From Ramicandelaber brevisporus (lineage: Eukaryota; Kickxellomycota; Ramicandelaberales; Ramicandelaberaceae), in contig MU602755.1 of the NCBI GenBank assembly GCA_025201865.1, positions 11,003 to 45,945 on the forward strand: a stretch of 34,943 nt of DNA. Reading direction: 5' to 3'. Both the position numbers and the translations under genes were made by a program. Positions 9,691 through 20,877 of the stretch are shown piece by piece (the first letter of the stretch is position 1; each line of letters opens with the position of its first letter). The notes beneath the pieces were generated by a model. The model was not told the DNA's origin. It ran no database searches and saw only the letters and a program-made list of their open reading frames with translations.

Positions 9691-12600
9691 TTAGTCATCA
9701 TCGTGCTGTAATTGCTCGAAATATGCACCAACTTCGTCCAACTGTGCAATGATATCGTCGTACTCCGGGTCCATTGGCAGACTCTGCATTGATGACGAAG
9801 CTGTCACCACACCCACTGATTGGTGTTGTGCTTGTGGTTGATAATCAAACGGCGTGTAAAACTCACTTGATGATCTCGTCGATTCCACATAGCCTGCAGA
9901 AGCGTCGGTGCCAATCATTGGTGAGCTGTACTCGGAATGTAGAGGCAAGCTCGGGCGAGTGACAGCAGAGCGACTTGAAAACGTGGCAACTGCACTTGGG
10001 GTCTGTGGAACACTGCTGCTCATTGTGGTTGAATTGGTCACCGAGGTCGAAATTGAAGAGGATGTCGAAGGCTGCTGCTGACGATGGTGGTGGTGATGAT
10101 GATACTGCTGCTGCTGCTGTTGGTTAGATAAAGTAGCAGTGACTGGAACAGCGCCACTGAAAAGTATGTTGCTGCTAAAGCTCGTATCAGCCGTAGATGC
10201 ACTGAATGGCTGTACGTTGCTGTGCTGCTGTCGATGTTGAAGCGTCTGAGCACCTGTATCAACATTCAACGCATTGGCAGTGCTTGGAATCGATGGCAGC
10301 ATAAACGGTGGTTGCTGCTGGAAGGAAGTTGATACCGAGGATATACCTCTGCGATGGTAATTGACAGGCTGCGGCGGCTGAATGGGAGGAATTATTGGAG
10401 GAGCAACAGAGGGCCGATTGAATGCAATAGACCGCGATGTGTCTCTGAAATGAGTCGATCGAGCAACCTGTACCTGAATATTCTGCTCATATTGCTTCCC
10501 AAGCTGTTGTAGATGCGGTGAAGAATGTTGCAACTGCTGCTGTTGATGTTGGTGCTGCTGGGTGTCAAGCACAGATGGTGGTAGATTGAGCATACTTTGG
10601 CTACCAAACATTCGTGAGTCAGGACGGGATGACATTAGACCAGCTGTTGGAGAATCCAATCCACCAGTGGCTGCCGCAATAGCTGCCGCATCAGATTGCA
10701 GTTGCTCAATATTTGCATTGATTACGGCCAGCAGTAATGATCGAATTCTGTTCCGAGTGATCACCTGGTCGAGCTCGTACTCTCTCACCCAGGCAGTGTG
10801 CGTTGGAGGCACAACAACAACCATTCGGAACAAGTCTGCCAGCAACTTGACTGCTTGGCCTGGAGCGTTTGTACCGCTGGTGCTTCCACCAGCTGATGAT
10901 GCACCTGAAATCAACGTTGCCGCAGCACCGCCTCCACCAGAGTTTGCTGTATTACCGGCGCCATCAGCACCCGAGGCACCAAAAGAATCGTCCATCGTCA
11001 GCAAGTCGAGAGCCGGCCGCATCAACAACGCAGAACTGGTTGCTGAAATTGCGATTGGCGAGCCACTCGTCCATGTGGTTGCAAACACTCTCAAAGCCTT
11101 GCCGGCGTTTCGATGGAATGCAGAGCCAGATTGGTCTGATGCCAAATGAGCCAGCAAGATACACAGGACGTGGGTTGGTGAAGTGAGATCCATCAGTTGT
11201 GACGACTGTTCGCGAGCAACATAGACGCACTGTTTGATCAAGTCCTCATCATTACGGAACTTGCAACCACTGAACATCGTGCACAAACGATGCAGAGCAG
11301 AAGACGAACTTGGAGCACCACTGGTGGTGGCATCCTGTGCTTTCGTGGCAATGAATGACATCAAATCAAATGCCCATTGATGTTTCGCTGGATACTGAAT
11401 TGGGACTGGAGTTGACTGGGATTGCTGCTGCTGCTGCTGCTGCTGCTGGTGTGGCTGCTGTGCATTTTGAGCCGCAGTCGACTGAGCAACAATAGTCGAG
11501 CAATCGCGCACAACATCCATCAATCCAGGCAAATTGGCAAAGATAACCAACGTAATCCAAGCCGGCGATGAACAAATCAATGCGTTTGGGTCCTCAAATT
11601 TTGCTGCTGTGTTGATCAACTCCAGGCATCTTGCGCGCAGGGATGAAAACGCCAGTCCTCTAAACAACAATGGAATCAGTCCATCAAACGACGCTGCGAG
11701 ACCCTCAGGCGACTGTGGCTGGTGCATTTGATGTTGAGAGTCATCGTACATCATTGGGGCGGCGACTGCAGAAGGAGGCCGTCTCGCCATCAGCTCCCGT
11801 CTGAATGCTGGATCATCAATGTGGAATCCATTAAAAATCATCTCTAGCGCAGCCAAGCCACGCTCGTACAGAATTGCATCCGCTGACAACATGATGGCCA
11901 TGCTCACCCAGAAGATACTCGGCAACAGCTGATCTGCATTCTGTCCATCCAATACAGGCAAGCGAGCAGTCAGTGTGCGAGCAATTTGGACGGAGAAATC
12001 GTTAATGTGTGGGTTCGAGTCAGCAATTGTGTTTGACATTCGATCAACCATCTCGGTGAGCATCTGAAGCGTGACAGGCGGAGCCAAGAAGCGCAGAATG
12101 CGGAAGGACGAGGCAGCCAGATCAATGACAGGACAGAGCGTGCCCCAGCCAAGTGCAATCTCGCCCCAGTGACGACGCAGCTGGATGAGATCGGTATCAT
12201 TGTCATGCGGTACCAGAAGCATGACGGCCGATGTGACAATTGGAGAGAGGACTGAGTCTGGTAGAGCACTGCTGCGCGGCATCAATGCACCGGATGGATC
12301 TGTGGATGAAGTGTTGCTACTAACGGTGTTGTCGTTGATGAGAGAGACAAGCCGTGAGTATTGCTGCTCTGACTCTGCACATAGAGTGGCATTAGCACCA
12401 GTGGCGGCCATGATGACCATTCGCTGTTCCTGAGCATGTCGCAGCAAGTTGACGAGGGTGGCGCGAGCTTCACGAGCAACAAGCGAGTTGGGAGAATCGA
12501 TACTGATGCATGCTGTGTGAGCCAGCAAAGCCAAGAAGGGCTGCAACAACGGAGCAGCCTCAATAGCCAATTCGCTGAGCATGGCCAGCGCAAACTGACT

Positions 12601-15600
12601 TGGAACCATTGGCAGATAGTCAGTGTTGGACGGAGGTTGTGGTGCAGCCAAGTCATCGAGCGTTGGAGCTGGCAGAACGCCAGATGCTAGCGCTGCTGCC
12701 GATGCCGTTGCAGAAGTTGATTGGCCGCTGGTGGCTGCGCCGCCTCCAGCGATGCCAAGCTTTGACCCCAGTGCATTCGAAGAGGCGCCGGTTGGAACGA
12801 TGTTGCCGCCCATCGAAATGTTTCGTGCTCTTGACCGCTTTGGTTCGGTTGTCAAATCTGTAACGGCATCCACTGGCACCATGAGCTCGGGCTGCTGAAG
12901 TCTCTCAATCAAAAGTTGCAGCAGTGTGCCAGCAAGTGGCGTTCTTGACAAGAATACACAGACTCGCTTGGCATAGCCCAGGAATGCTGGACTGCCGCGA
13001 GCAATGACAACATCAGCCAAGAATTGCACAACAACGCGCATGTTCTGTGAAGCTCGCGCCATCAGTGCTTCTTGCGTAGGGCCAGCTGTTCCAGTTCCAA
13101 CGTTGGCAGACACAGTGCCGCTAGCCAATGATTCGGAGAAGACAGCAGTGGATAGTGGAGACACAAGTGATGCCCACAGAGACTCAACTTGGACAGGATG
13201 ACGATCGCCAACACGCGCCACAAAATGAATCATGTCAACAAGAATGCCAATCGACGCCGGACTAACCGGTCTTAATTGGAGCTGATGGTGCTGGAGAGAG
13301 TCGACAAACGTCAGTCGAATGTTGAGAACCCATGGCTCGATAACAGCAAGTAGCTCACGCTGAAGCGACTGATTCGGCAGAGTTTCGATACGACGCGCAG
13401 CCTCCGTCAAGATATCAGCAGTCAACTCCGGAAGATTATGAGCAAGCAGCAGGGACAATCTCAGCTGGCCACTCTTGTACAATGCAGATACATTGCTGCT
13501 CAGTGAGGCATCGTGCGCAGTGGCAGCGATTGATCCACTCAGCAGCCGTTTGTGAGCAGGGAAACACCGTCTCTCTATGACAGTAACCAGACGAAGTGCA
13601 GCCAGGCGGATGTCACGAGATATATCGCCAGCTTTGAGCAATGCGAGGATGATCAAGCGGCGCGTTGAGAATGGATACAGCACATCTTGGCTTAGCACAT
13701 CAACGAGAGCAGTGAAATAGCCAGTAACACATTTGGCACCAGCAGATGTCTCTGAGGAAGCATAGCAGCGCTGGATGATTGTGTTGAGGATAATTGGCTG
13801 ATCTCGGTTGAACCGCAGTAAATTCTCCAGAGCACAATGGCCCAGTGCACTGATACGGCGGTCTGGACTGGTGAAGATGGCATCCAGCCAGGCAAACAGA
13901 CTTTCCAGGTCAAACTGAACAATGCTCAGGCGCTGCTTTGTGCCTGACGATGCAGCCGCTGGGGTAGGTGCAATCGAAGACAGCTTACTCGGTGCAGTAC
14001 CGCGGCGTCCTCCTCCACCAGATGACGCCGATGTTGGTGCGCTCTGTCCATGAGGCTGTTGTAGCTGGCTGGATGGATCAATCAATGCAATGACAGGACC
14101 GCGGCAGATGGCAATCATCGTCTTTAGTGCAGCCTCCTCCAGATCGCGCAAGTCATCAATCAATAGCGAGTTCAATGGACCACTCTCAGGTGTATCTCGA
14201 TATGCCTGCTGTGCGGTCAAAATCATGTGTGCCTGAACTTCGCGAGTCTTTTCGCTCATCTTGCCCAGGCCACACCATTGTTCACACAATCTGAACAGTG
14301 TGCTGCGCAATTCAAATGATAATGTCAACCCAGATTGCGACTGGTGTTGCTGCAGCTTCTGCTGCTGCTGTTGTTGTTGCTTCTGAGCTTTGCTAGATTT
14401 TGCACTCAGCGTGTCCATCACCAGTGTTGTGCTGCTTGCATTGCTAGCCAGTAGGCCAGTAGATGTTGTTACCATTGCTGATTTCGCTTCGAGATATCTC
14501 ACAATAGATGCGACCAATCCACAGAACTGTACTCTCAAATGCTGGTGCTCCCAATCCACATTAACAAGCGAGTTTCTCAAAAATGTCTTCGTTTCCATAA
14601 TGAATGCAATAAACGGCTGCACCATTCTATCGCCAGTATCATCAACCACCGCTCCGGACGGACTATTCAGAGACTTGCTCATCAGTCGAGGATCAAACAG
14701 TGTGCGTGCCATGATGCGGAACAGCTGAGTAAGCGATGCACGCAGTCGATCCAATTTGCGAATACTGCGCTTGCCAGTCGTGAATCCAAGTGCGCTGATT
14801 GGGTTAGATGGCCCAGGAACTGCAGCCAGAGCTGATCCACCAAATCCCAGTCCCAATCCGCCAAGTCCAAACCCGAATCCAGAACTGCCACCAGCGCCAG
14901 CGCCAACTCCACTGCCGCTTGCACCAATACCAATGCCACCAAATGAGCCGATTCCAATCGCAGCAGTCCCAATTGTGCCCGATGGAGATGAAGTGGATGA
15001 CGCAGTTGATGTGCTCTGAAGAGAGGTTTCAGCAAACACGGCACGAACCAGGCCAGAAATCTCACCAAGCAGCTGCAATAAACAACTCCAGTTGGTTTGA
15101 GCCAACGCAACTACAGCCGATTGACGCAGATATGGGTTCTCGCATGTAAACAGAACTGCACACGTTCTCACTGCATCTGCCAAGTTGCCAGCCAATGTTC
15201 CACCAATCACTTCGCTTGGACTGCCTCCTCCACCAACAGCTGTTGATGAGCCGCTGCCCAGTGACGAGGCTGCAGCAGCACCAATGGTAGCCATCGAGGA
15301 AGAGCCTGCAAACTTGCGCCGTGCAGCCACTCCTCCCGTCATTGTTGCATTGGAGCTTGCATTTGCTGCAGCAATCACAGCAGCTCGACTGGCTTCAGAA
15401 TCACCATTTAAGGTTGCAACCATGTACGACATGTAGGATCTCCACGCATCAATGATATCAGAGTTGAGTGCGGTTGTCATTCGATTGAACTGTCTTCCAA
15501 ACACATTGCTAACTGGAGGCAGCCGAGATGGTGTATCCGAAATGTGTGCAATGATTGGCTGAAGTAATGCAATGCGATCTGCAATGGCTTCGCGACATTT

Positions 15601-18600
15601 ACGGACACATCGGGTACTGTTTGGGAATGCGCGCTGGATAATGGAACCCATGTGCTCACGCCACAGCATTTGGTCAGATGGATCACTGCTGCATGCTAGT
15701 TCAAGCGCCGGCACACAGCCTTGCGGAACAGACAGAGTAGTTGATGAAGGCTGGGTGAATATTGGAGAGGCGACGCCGTCTTCTGGGCCAGAGCGTGATA
15801 CGTATGCACCATCGTACGTCTCAAAGAGATATGGCGGCTGGATAGCACGAGAAGCTGTGGCCGGACCAGGTGGCTGACGATGCAGCTCGGTTGTCATTCT
15901 GTGTAGGATCTTGCAGATATCAGTTGATAAAGCCATCAATCCAACTGCATGGCGACGGACAACCGCGGATGGAGAGCAAAGCAGCATCAAGCACAGAGAC
16001 TCGTGTTCGTAGGCAAGAAGCCATGATTGATCCAGCAGCGAGCCGCCACCGGTGGCGTCGAGGGCAGACGACGATGTACTCTTATTCAGCCGATTTTGGG
16101 CAACGGCGATATGACCGGCGCCTACCACCGCAGTGCTTGACGCTGATGTCGATACTGAGTGAGCAGTCTCTTGTGCCTTGAGCCTGTCAAACTCAGTTTG
16201 TAACTGAGTGCTGTGAGCAGCCCAAACCGCAGCAAGCAAACCAGGCAGCGTTGCAGCAAACACTGTCCCAGGTGGAAGCAGTCTTTCGGCACTCGATCCA
16301 GCAACTGGCACATTCGGAAACAGCGAGGCAATCAATAGCTCGGCAAATCTATCGTCAATAGCGCGTATTAATCTCACCAATCCACCAACAACCATTGTGG
16401 CGCCACAAATGTCAGTGATTTGCAGCAAGGCATCACGAGCAGCTTGTGCCAGAGTGGTGTCAACAGAGAGCAAGCAGCGACAAGCAATATCAACGATACG
16501 CCGTGCACGGAGTGTTTTGGCAAAAGGTAGCAACTCTGGGGCAGCTGATAGAACAGCCGCAAACAGCTCAAAATACGGCTGACGATCGCGCGGATATGTA
16601 ACATGCATGGACACTAGATTGGCATGAGTCTGGATACGTTGTGGATCTGCGGCATCTTTCTGTGGATTACTCTGAGCTGCACTGGCTGACACTGTTGTGA
16701 CACCTGACACTGTGCCGCTGCCTGAGCCACCTCCGCTTGCACTGCTTCCAGATGTGCTGCTTCCACTGCTTGATGATATTGTAGACCCGACAATGGTATT
16801 TGCACTGGTGCTGCCGATGCTTCCGCTGCTGACATGACTGCTACTAATGCTACTGCTTGCTCCATGTCCGCCGTGACCACTACCAGTGCTCGGGTTCATG
16901 GTTGACACGATGGCCTGTGCTCTGTTCAGTAGGAATCGTTCGTCCAGCATTGTCATCGATCCAAGTCCATTATCCAGCACATTCAACAGCTTCATTAATA
17001 CATCGCCAACATGCTCAATGCTCTGGGTGATTGCTGGCAATCTGAACGATGTGTCCCGGGGGATTGGTGCGGTCTGAGGCAAGGCAAACATTCCAACTCT
17101 GGAGCCTAGCAGATCATCAGTGCCAGGGAAAGTAGGCCGAGTCTGGCCCTGTGCTAAATGGCGCAATACCAGCAAGTATGTTTGCAGTCCAACAATTGTG
17201 CGTTCAGGCCACAAATGATCCAAAGGAGTGTGCGCAGTCAGAGGAGTTTCAGCAGCAGCCGGCAACAGCTGAGCATTGAGATACTTGAAGCCAAAATCGA
17301 TATCCCACAAACAAACGCACAAGAGTGCATACACGGAATATGATGGAGCAATGTCCGACGGGAACAAATGGCGACGCGCAGCTGGGAAGAGTGTGCGCAA
17401 TAGCATTTCAACACGACGAACTGCCAGCTGCTCATTGGATGAAGACGGGCCACATGATGCAGCCTTGAATAAGAAGACCCAGTACATGCGAATCATGCAA
17501 GCCATTAGTACAGCACGAGATCCCTTCTCCTTCAAACGAACTAAGCAAGTATCCAAGAATGGACCCCAGTGGCGCACAAACATGTCAGGCCGCATCACAC
17601 ACAGCACGGCAGTATACAGAGGATATGCAACGTTGAAGTAGCGTGGTTTGAGATAAATTCGATCCACTTTTGCATGCAACAAATCAATAGTGCGGCCCCA
17701 GGCTGGCAGATTAAGCTCGGCTGAACTGACTTGCGCAAATTGGAGCAATAGCTCTGTAAACACTTCAGAGTATGTGGAAATTAGAACAGAGCTGTCATCT
17801 GTACCGACAAAGAATCTGGCACAGCTGAGCAAAAACTGCGAGGCTTCTTCCAGCGCGTCCAATGGATAAATGCGCAACTTCAAGAATCTGATACTTCTGA
17901 CAATTAATGCTGTAGCAGACTCATTCAATGCTGACGAGTTTCCAGACTGTGCATTGTTTGCATTATTGGCGGCTGAGCCTGTTTGCTGAGATGGGTTTAG
18001 AGCCGAAGGAACCTTTTCCAATTCTGCAACAAATCGATCGCTCATTGAAGCAAATCTAATTCCTGAAATTGCGCCAATTAATCTAGCAAACAGTTCCAAA
18101 ATGTGCTTTCGATTCATTGATCTTTGAATATGCTGCAGATTTGCATTCTTAAGCTGCATAAACACCATCTCTTCCAGTCGATCTCCCAATGCTCCTTCCA
18201 AGTGTGATTCCTCCAACTCTTCAACCACTGCAATCAATGCTCTACATGTTATATATGCTGTTGCTTGATCATGTCGATCTCGCTGAATCAGCGCATCTCG
18301 CGAATTTAATACTGACGATGAGAATGTTGCTGAAGTTGGAGTGTTATTATACTCGTTTGACATATTATTGTTATGATCTGTGCCGCCAAAACTGCCACTC
18401 GTGGATGATGACATTGTCACTGCTGCGGCCGCTGCGGCTTCAAGAGACATTCTGAAATCATCTCGCTCGCTGCGTCTCCATTGTAAAATCATGTCAATTG
18501 TGGGTTTTGGTCGACTCCGTGCCACCACTCCAATCGAGCGAAGTAATTCATCAAATGCCGGATCAACTCCAACACCAAGCACAGTTGGCAAGTCAACTTC

Positions 18601-19758
18601 ACGGCCACCGCCGGCACTGTTTACATTTGCTGACGAAGATGCATTGCCTCGAGGTTGCATAATATAAGCGAGCTTTTCTTTTGCAATTCGTTCAAACTCT
18701 GTGCTGCATGTATCCAAAATGTAATCTTCGAGCATTGGTTGTCGAATCATTCCTTGTGCCGAGCTTAAATTTGGATCGGCAAATTGCTGCAGTTGCTGTT
18801 GCTGTAGTTGTTGTTGCTGTTGCTGTTGCTGTAGAATAGGTTGTGACTGAGGTTGCAGTGGAGGTAGAGGTGTCAATGGAGGCAAGGCAGGCAATGACTG
18901 CGGTAGGGGCGGTAAAGAGGTCGTATTCACATCGAAATTCAGATCGGTAACTGGTGGTAAATTAGTCAACGGTGGTAATGAGCCCAAGTTAAGCTGAGGC
19001 AATCCACCCACAAGCGGTGGCAGTGAAGATGGCAGTGGTGGTGGTGGAGGCAATGTTGATAAATCAAGCGAGATTCCAGGCAAAGATGACTGCTGTCGTT
19101 TCTGCAACTGCTGCTGCTGAGGCTCACTTGTTAATTGCAACGGTGGGAGCGATGAGGGCAGTAGAGGCGGTAGTGTTGAGACTGGTAGAGAGGGCAATGA
19201 TGGCAATGGTGGCAGTGGCATTGACGACATGTCCAAATTAATGCCGCCTTCAAGTGGAGGAAGCGGCAACTGGCCAACAGCACCTGGAGTCAATGGCAAT
19301 CCTGGCAACCCTGGTAAACTGGGTAAAGGTGGCAGTGGCAGTGGCAGTGGCAGTGTTGATGAAACTGTTGAAGATGGTACAGATAATGCAATCGGCTGTT
19401 GGAGTAGAGGCGGTGGCGGCGCAGATTGCGCGGGTTGATATGGCTGCACATTACCACTGACACTGCTTGAATGTAACTGCAACGGATGCTGTTGCTGTTG
19501 CTGTTGTTGAAGTAGCGGAGGCAAGCCTGCCAGCAGAGGTGTCGATGGCAGAGGCGGTGGAACAGATGCAGACATAGGAGGCAGTGGTCGACTTGCCAGC
19601 GGCGCATCTGTTGTTCCAGGGGCTGCCGAGGTTGCAGAGGTTGTCATCAACGCTGCTGGGGGAAGACCGCCAGATGAAGACGCTGTAGTTGCAGCTGTGC
19701 CTCCAAACGACGACAGGTCGATCTGGTCAAAGTAACCGCCGCTTCGACCGTCTGCCAT
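9691..19758 (-). CDS. TAO3: Tao3/Mor2 (Furry-family) giant cell-polarity scaffold
   Basis: The product is 3355 residues in one uninterrupted frame. Residues 1-~330 are a Pro/Leu-rich extension (58-305) bracketed by Q runs. Conserved MOR2-PAG1/Furry sequence starts near 341 with a helix ending in EFERIAKEKL, then FDELLRSIGVVAR at about 400-412 and a WRR element. Next comes the family-typical segment CRALIAVVEEL...LEEMVFMQL...MSDRF. HEAT-like helical sequence continues to about residue 3000, broken by a Ser/Gly/Thr insert (~956-1032) and a Gly/Phe-rich insert (~1585-1645). The tail (~3000-3355) is Q/H/S-rich and ends in acidic residues. Known relatives (yeast Tao3/Pag1, fission yeast Mor2, animal Furry) hold the NDR kinase Cbk1/Orb6 with its activator in the RAM/MOR network controlling polarised growth at the cell cortex. 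Yeast relatives are about 2200-2400 residues, so this one is unusually long, mainly through low-complexity sequence. The start is the ATG at 19756-19758. Confidence 0.95.
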   Translation of the reverse strand: MADGRSGGYFDQIDLSSFGGTAATTASSSGGLPPAALMTTSATSAAPGTTDAPLASRPLPPMSASVPPPLPSTPLLAGLPPLLQQQQQQQHPLQLHSSSVSGNVQPYQPAQSAPPPPLLQQPIALSVPSSTVSSTLPLPLPLPPLPSLPGLPGLPLTPGAVGQLPLPPLEGGINLDMSSMPLPPLPSLPSLPVSTLPPLLPSSLPPLQLTSEPQQQQLQKRQQSSLPGISLDLSTLPPPPPLPSSLPPLVGGLPQLNLGSLPPLTNLPPVTDLNFDVNTTSLPPLPQSLPALPPLTPLPPLQPQSQPILQQQQQQQQLQQQQLQQFADPNLSSAQGMIRQPMLEDYILDTCSTEFERIAKEKLAYIMQPRGNASSSANVNSAGGGREVDLPTVLGVGVDPAFDELLRSIGVVARSRPKPTIDMILQWRRSERDDFRMSLEAAAAAAVTMSSSTSGSFGGTDHNNNMSNEYNNTPTSATFSSSVLNSRDALIQRDRHDQATAYITCRALIAVVEELEESHLEGALGDRLEEMVFMQLKNANLQHIQRSMNRKHILELFARLIGAISGIRFASMSDRFVAELEKVPSALNPSQQTGSAANNANNAQSGNSSALNESATALIVRSIRFLKLRIYPLDALEEASQFLLSCARFFVGTDDSSVLISTYSEVFTELLLQFAQVSSAELNLPAWGRTIDLLHAKVDRIYLKPRYFNVAYPLYTAVLCVMRPDMFVRHWGPFLDTCLVRLKEKGSRAVLMACMIRMYWVFLFKAASCGPSSSNEQLAVRRVEMLLRTLFPAARRHLFPSDIAPSYSVYALLCVCLWDIDFGFKYLNAQLLPAAAETPLTAHTPLDHLWPERTIVGLQTYLLVLRHLAQGQTRPTFPGTDDLLGSRVGMFALPQTAPIPRDTSFRLPAITQSIEHVGDVLMKLLNVLDNGLGSMTMLDERFLLNRAQAIVSTMNPSTGSGHGGHGASSSISSSHVSSGSIGSTSANTIVGSTISSSSGSSTSGSSASGGGSGSGTVSGVTTVSASAAQSNPQKDAADPQRIQTHANLVSMHVTYPRDRQPYFELFAAVLSAAPELLPFAKTLRARRIVDIACRCLLSVDTTLAQAARDALLQITDICGATMVVGGLVRLIRAIDDRFAELLIASLFPNVPVAGSSAERLLPPGTVFAATLPGLLAAVWAAHSTQLQTEFDRLKAQETAHSVSTSASSTAVVGAGHIAVAQNRLNKSTSSSALDATGGGSLLDQSWLLAYEHESLCLMLLCSPSAVVRRHAVGLMALSTDICKILHRMTTELHRQPPGPATASRAIQPPYLFETYDGAYVSRSGPEDGVASPIFTQPSSTTLSVPQGCVPALELACSSDPSDQMLWREHMGSIIQRAFPNSTRCVRKCREAIADRIALLQPIIAHISDTPSRLPPVSNVFGRQFNRMTTALNSDIIDAWRSYMSYMVATLNGDSEASRAAVIAAANASSNATMTGGVAARRKFAGSSSMATIGAAAASSLGSGSSTAVGGGGSPSEVIGGTLAGNLADAVRTCAVLFTCENPYLRQSAVVALAQTNWSCLLQLLGEISGLVRAVFAETSLQSTSTASSTSSPSGTIGTAAIGIGSFGGIGIGASGSGVGAGAGGSSGFGFGLGGLGLGFGGSALAAVPGPSNPISALGFTTGKRSIRKLDRLRASLTQLFRIMARTLFDPRLMSKSLNSPSGAVVDDTGDRMVQPFIAFIMETKTFLRNSLVNVDWEHQHLRVQFCGLVASIVRYLEAKSAMVTTSTGLLASNASSTTLVMDTLSAKSSKAQKQQQQQQQKLQQHQSQSGLTLSFELRSTLFRLCEQWCGLGKMSEKTREVQAHMILTAQQAYRDTPESGPLNSLLIDDLRDLEEAALKTMIAICRGPVIALIDPSSQLQQPHGQSAPTSASSGGGGRRGTAPSKLSSIAPTPAAASSGTKQRLSIVQFDLESLFAWLDAIFTSPDRRISALGHCALENLLRFNRDQPIILNTIIQRCYASSETSAGAKCVTGYFTALVDVLSQDVLYPFSTRRLIILALLKAGDISRDIRLAALRLVTVIERRCFPAHKRLLSGSIAATAHDASLSSNVSALYKSGQLRLSLLLAHNLPELTADILTEAARRIETLPNQSLQRELLAVIEPWVLNIRLTFVDSLQHHQLQLRPVSPASIGILVDMIHFVARVGDRHPVQVESLWASLVSPLSTAVFSESLASGTVSANVGTGTAGPTQEALMARASQNMRVVVQFLADVVIARGSPAFLGYAKRVCVFLSRTPLAGTLLQLLIERLQQPELMVPVDAVTDLTTEPKRSRARNISMGGNIVPTGASSNALGSKLGIAGGGAATSGQSTSATASAAALASGVLPAPTLDDLAAPQPPSNTDYLPMVPSQFALAMLSELAIEAAPLLQPFLALLAHTACISIDSPNSLVAREARATLVNLLRHAQEQRMVIMAATGANATLCAESEQQYSRLVSLINDNTVSSNTSSTDPSGALMPRSSALPDSVLSPIVTSAVMLLVPHDNDTDLIQLRRHWGEIALGWGTLCPVIDLAASSFRILRFLAPPVTLQMLTEMVDRMSNTIADSNPHINDFSVQIARTLTARLPVLDGQNADQLLPSIFWVSMAIMLSADAILYERGLAALEMIFNGFHIDDPAFRRELMARRPPSAVAAPMMYDDSQHQMHQPQSPEGLAASFDGLIPLLFRGLAFSSLRARCLELINTAAKFEDPNALICSSPAWITLVIFANLPGLMDVVRDCSTIVAQSTAAQNAQQPHQQQQQQQQQSQSTPVPIQYPAKHQWAFDLMSFIATKAQDATTSGAPSSSSALHRLCTMFSGCKFRNDEDLIKQCVYVAREQSSQLMDLTSPTHVLCILLAHLASDQSGSAFHRNAGKALRVFATTWTSGSPIAISATSSALLMRPALDLLTMDDSFGASGADGAGNTANSGGGGAAATLISGASSAGGSTSGTNAPGQAVKLLADLFRMVVVVPPTHTAWVREYELDQVITRNRIRSLLLAVINANIEQLQSDAAAIAAATGGLDSPTAGLMSSRPDSRMFGSQSMLNLPPSVLDTQQHQHQQQQLQHSSPHLQQLGKQYEQNIQVQVARSTHFRDTSRSIAFNRPSVAPPIIPPIQPPQPVNYHRRGISSVSTSFQQQPPFMLPSIPSTANALNVDTGAQTLQHRQQHSNVQPFSASTADTSFSSNILFSGAVPVTATLSNQQQQQQYHHHHHHRQQQPSTSSSISTSVTNSTTMSSSVPQTPSAVATFSSRSAVTRPSLPLHSEYSSPMIGTDASAGYVESTRSSSEFYTPFDYQPQAQHQSVGVVTASSSMQSLPMDPEYDDIIAQLDEVGAYFEQLQHDDD

Positions 19759-20053
19759 CAGCGACTACAAGATTGCACACACACGCGTGTTCTGTCGATT
19801 GATATTCGTGCTGTTTGGGGGATTATTAAAAAATTGAAAAGGAGTTCAGTGAGAAACGCCAACATCTAGCAACCAGAGCTCGAATGTTCTTGCAGTTATC
19901 CATTAACTTGTGAGGATTAGGTAGCACACAATACTAACAATGATCTAATATAGGTATATAACTTTTTAATAAAAATGAGTAATGAGTAAACAAAGAAAAA
20001 ACAAAAGTAGAAGTAGAAGTAAAGTAGAAGTAAGAGCAAGTTGATGAAGAAAT
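19759..20053. promoter_or_regulatory. Short interval upstream of TAO3
   Basis: 295 bp lie between the TAO3 start and the stop of the coiled-coil gene, both on the minus strand. The region must hold the TAO3 promoter and the 3' UTR of the coiled-coil gene. AT-rich sequence at 19940-19985 and AGTAGAAGTA-type repeats at 20005-20034 are visible. No canonical TATA or poly(A) motif could be assigned with confidence. Confidence 0.45.
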
Positions 20054-20843
20054 CTAGCAGTGATAAGGTGGTGATGGACTAAAGAACTGCTTTGGATTAT
20101 GCCCAAGCTGCTCATTAGAATGTAGAGGCATGGCTGATGGTGTCGAATCTTGTGAAGATGCGGTAGAATTTGGTGAGTCCACAGTGGCACCCGAATCCTG
20201 CTGCTGCTGCTGATGATGATGATGATGTTGTTGTTGTTGTTGTTGTGAGATAAATTGAGCATATTGTTGTTGTTGATGGAATTGAACCTGCTGATATGGA
20301 TGTGGGTGAGGGAATGGAACAGGCTGGTGAACAGCTGCGGCTACCGGAACCATGTGACCGCCTGCCACTGGAACGAGCATTGGCTGGCCCATCATATGCA
20401 CCGGTTGGCCTGGACGCATGTTGAAGTTGGGAACGAATGGAGGCACTGGGACGAAATGAGGAGGAGGCTGCACATACGAGACGGGTGGATGGACTTGTTG
20501 CTGCTGTTGCTGCTGCTGTTGCTGCTGTTGCTTCAGATGCTGCATCAATTGTGAAATCTCTTGACGGCGATACTCGTTGGCAGCGGCCAATTTCTCAACT
20601 TCCTGTGCATGTTTGTCATTGAGACTCTGGATGAACTTGTCGTGCGACTTGCGCTCTGATTTCAGCATGCTCTTGTCCTTGATGCTTTCAGCTCTTGCGC
20701 CAGCAGCCTCCTTGTTTGTAGCATCCAGCTTGGACTCCAATGCAACTATCTTCTTTGTGGCAGCATCGTGCTCAGCAGTCCTGTCTTGCAGCTGGTGAAT
20801 AATGTCAGCATTGGCAGCCTCGAGTTGTTCAACCTTGGCAATG

Positions 20844-20877
<34 letters not shown>

